Assembly (NCBI RefSeq): GCF_963678975.1
Contig: NC_089276.1
Span: 1 to 64,000 of the forward strand
Reading direction: 5' to 3'
Origin: Dysidea avara
Lineage: Eukaryota > Porifera > Demospongiae > Dictyoceratida > Dysideidae
DNA length: 64,000 nucleotides
In this document: in pieces, positions 63,356 to 64,000 of the stretch
Layout: every line of letters begins with the position of its first letter
Position numbering within the stretch: position 1 is the first letter of the stretch
Notes under the pieces: model-generated
Database searches by the model: none
What the model saw: the letters and a program-made list of their open reading frames with translations, nothing else
What the model was told of the DNA's origin: nothing
Made by a program: the position numbers and the translations under genes

Positions 63356-64000
63356 CTAGCGCCTTTTTGAAGCCACACAAATAATGTTGTTTTTACCTTT
63401 GATACAGGTAAAAAAGAAACTAGAGGAATCTAAACTACTGCTTCGAAGATTGACCTAACTCTTTGTACTATACAGAGACCAAAGTATAAAATTATACCTT
63501 GTTTCATTCATGCGCTATAGTCCCTCAAAGTTAACCCATACATTTTTCTTATTCCGAGATACTGGCTGCTTGCACATGCAGGCATCAAATTCGCTGTGAA
63601 GATTCTTCAATAAACTTGTGGAAATTTAGTGCATGGATTTGTCTTTGCACTTTTTCTTTCTTGAGTTATAAAACAAAGCGAGTGCCCGCGAGCGAACTTC
63701 AACTTCCGGGCCTTGTAACTTCGTGCTGGATTACAACAATTATATTTCCATGTGTTAAAAGTTTGAAAATTTATCACTGATGGCCCACCAAAAGTTTGGT
63801 AGAGATCCAACTAACCTGTATTCCAGAATATCACCTTTTACAATACAGTGTAGAACTTGCGCATGCCAACCAGTTATTACAACAAATTCCAATAAACCAC
63901 AAATCAAATAACAAGTTATAAATGAAGTTGTGAACGAAAGAAAAGCTCTTGTTCCTTTTCTTTACACACTGGGACGCCTTCCTGTTGCTAGTGGAGTTGC
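63356..64000. other. Window end, no exon recognised
   Basis: A VKKKLEESKLLLRRL frame after a TTGATACAG acceptor (63407) soon stops and does not fit the next SMC2 segment. No other feature. Confidence 0.4.

Noticed and set aside
63400..63470. VKKKLEESKLLLRRL as the next SMC2 exon
   Set aside because: It stops after 16 codons and does not resemble the expected GRITKVLNMKPPE segment.

Overview
The window is a chromosome end from an animal with TTAGGG-type telomeres. Bases 1-1070 are almost pure CCCTAA repeat read 5'->3', so base 1 is the distal tip and the interior lies to the right. The metazoan assignment rests on several gene models: SMC2, a SERBP1/HABP4-family RNA-binding protein, a CCDC24-like protein and a death-domain protein. 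Also consistent are degenerate ZNF862-like hAT, HECT-like and integrase-core sequences, introns as short as 45 nt, and very tight gene spacing. A sponge or other non-bilaterian fits best; that last step is inference.

Layout. 1-4490: telomere running straight into a Penelope-like retroelement (PLE) that is truncated at its 5' side. It has two overlapping reading frames (coiled-coil/low-complexity ORF1; reverse transcriptase plus GIY-YIG ORF2), then a hammerhead ribozyme, then what looks like the 5' end of a tandem second copy. 4490-9100: subtelomeric minisatellites and MITE-like elements. They include a second hammerhead lying just inside four interstitial telomere repeats. 9100-34100: mostly repeats (fold-back palindromes up to 2.4 kb, a SINE pair, a 31-bp minisatellite inside a larger element), with an unrecognised two-exon gene on the minus strand (19.8-21.1 kb) and a three-exon 45-aa putative N-myristoylated microprotein (26.1-26.4 kb).

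34100-59340 is the gene-bearing part. A death-domain gene (-) and a CCDC24-like gene (+) are head to head across 170 bp. The CCDC24-like gene converges on the SERBP1-like gene, with 51 bp between stop codons. SERBP1 (-) spans 19.4 kb in six exons and is head to head with SMC2 (+) across 130 bp that carry an NRF1-type site. The SERBP1 introns hold hAT, HECT-like and integrase pseudogenes, a large nested palindromic element, and an inverted copy of the minisatellite element seen at 22-24.7 kb. Only the first three SMC2 exons were found; the rest should lie beyond base 64000.

The gene models were built by joining exon-like segments whose splice sites and phases agree. The whole-gene lengths are multiples of three (SERBP1 387 codons, CCDC24-like 133, microprotein 46). 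No transcript evidence was available. Most of the remaining DNA is transposon-derived, and the coordinates of degenerate repeats are approximate.
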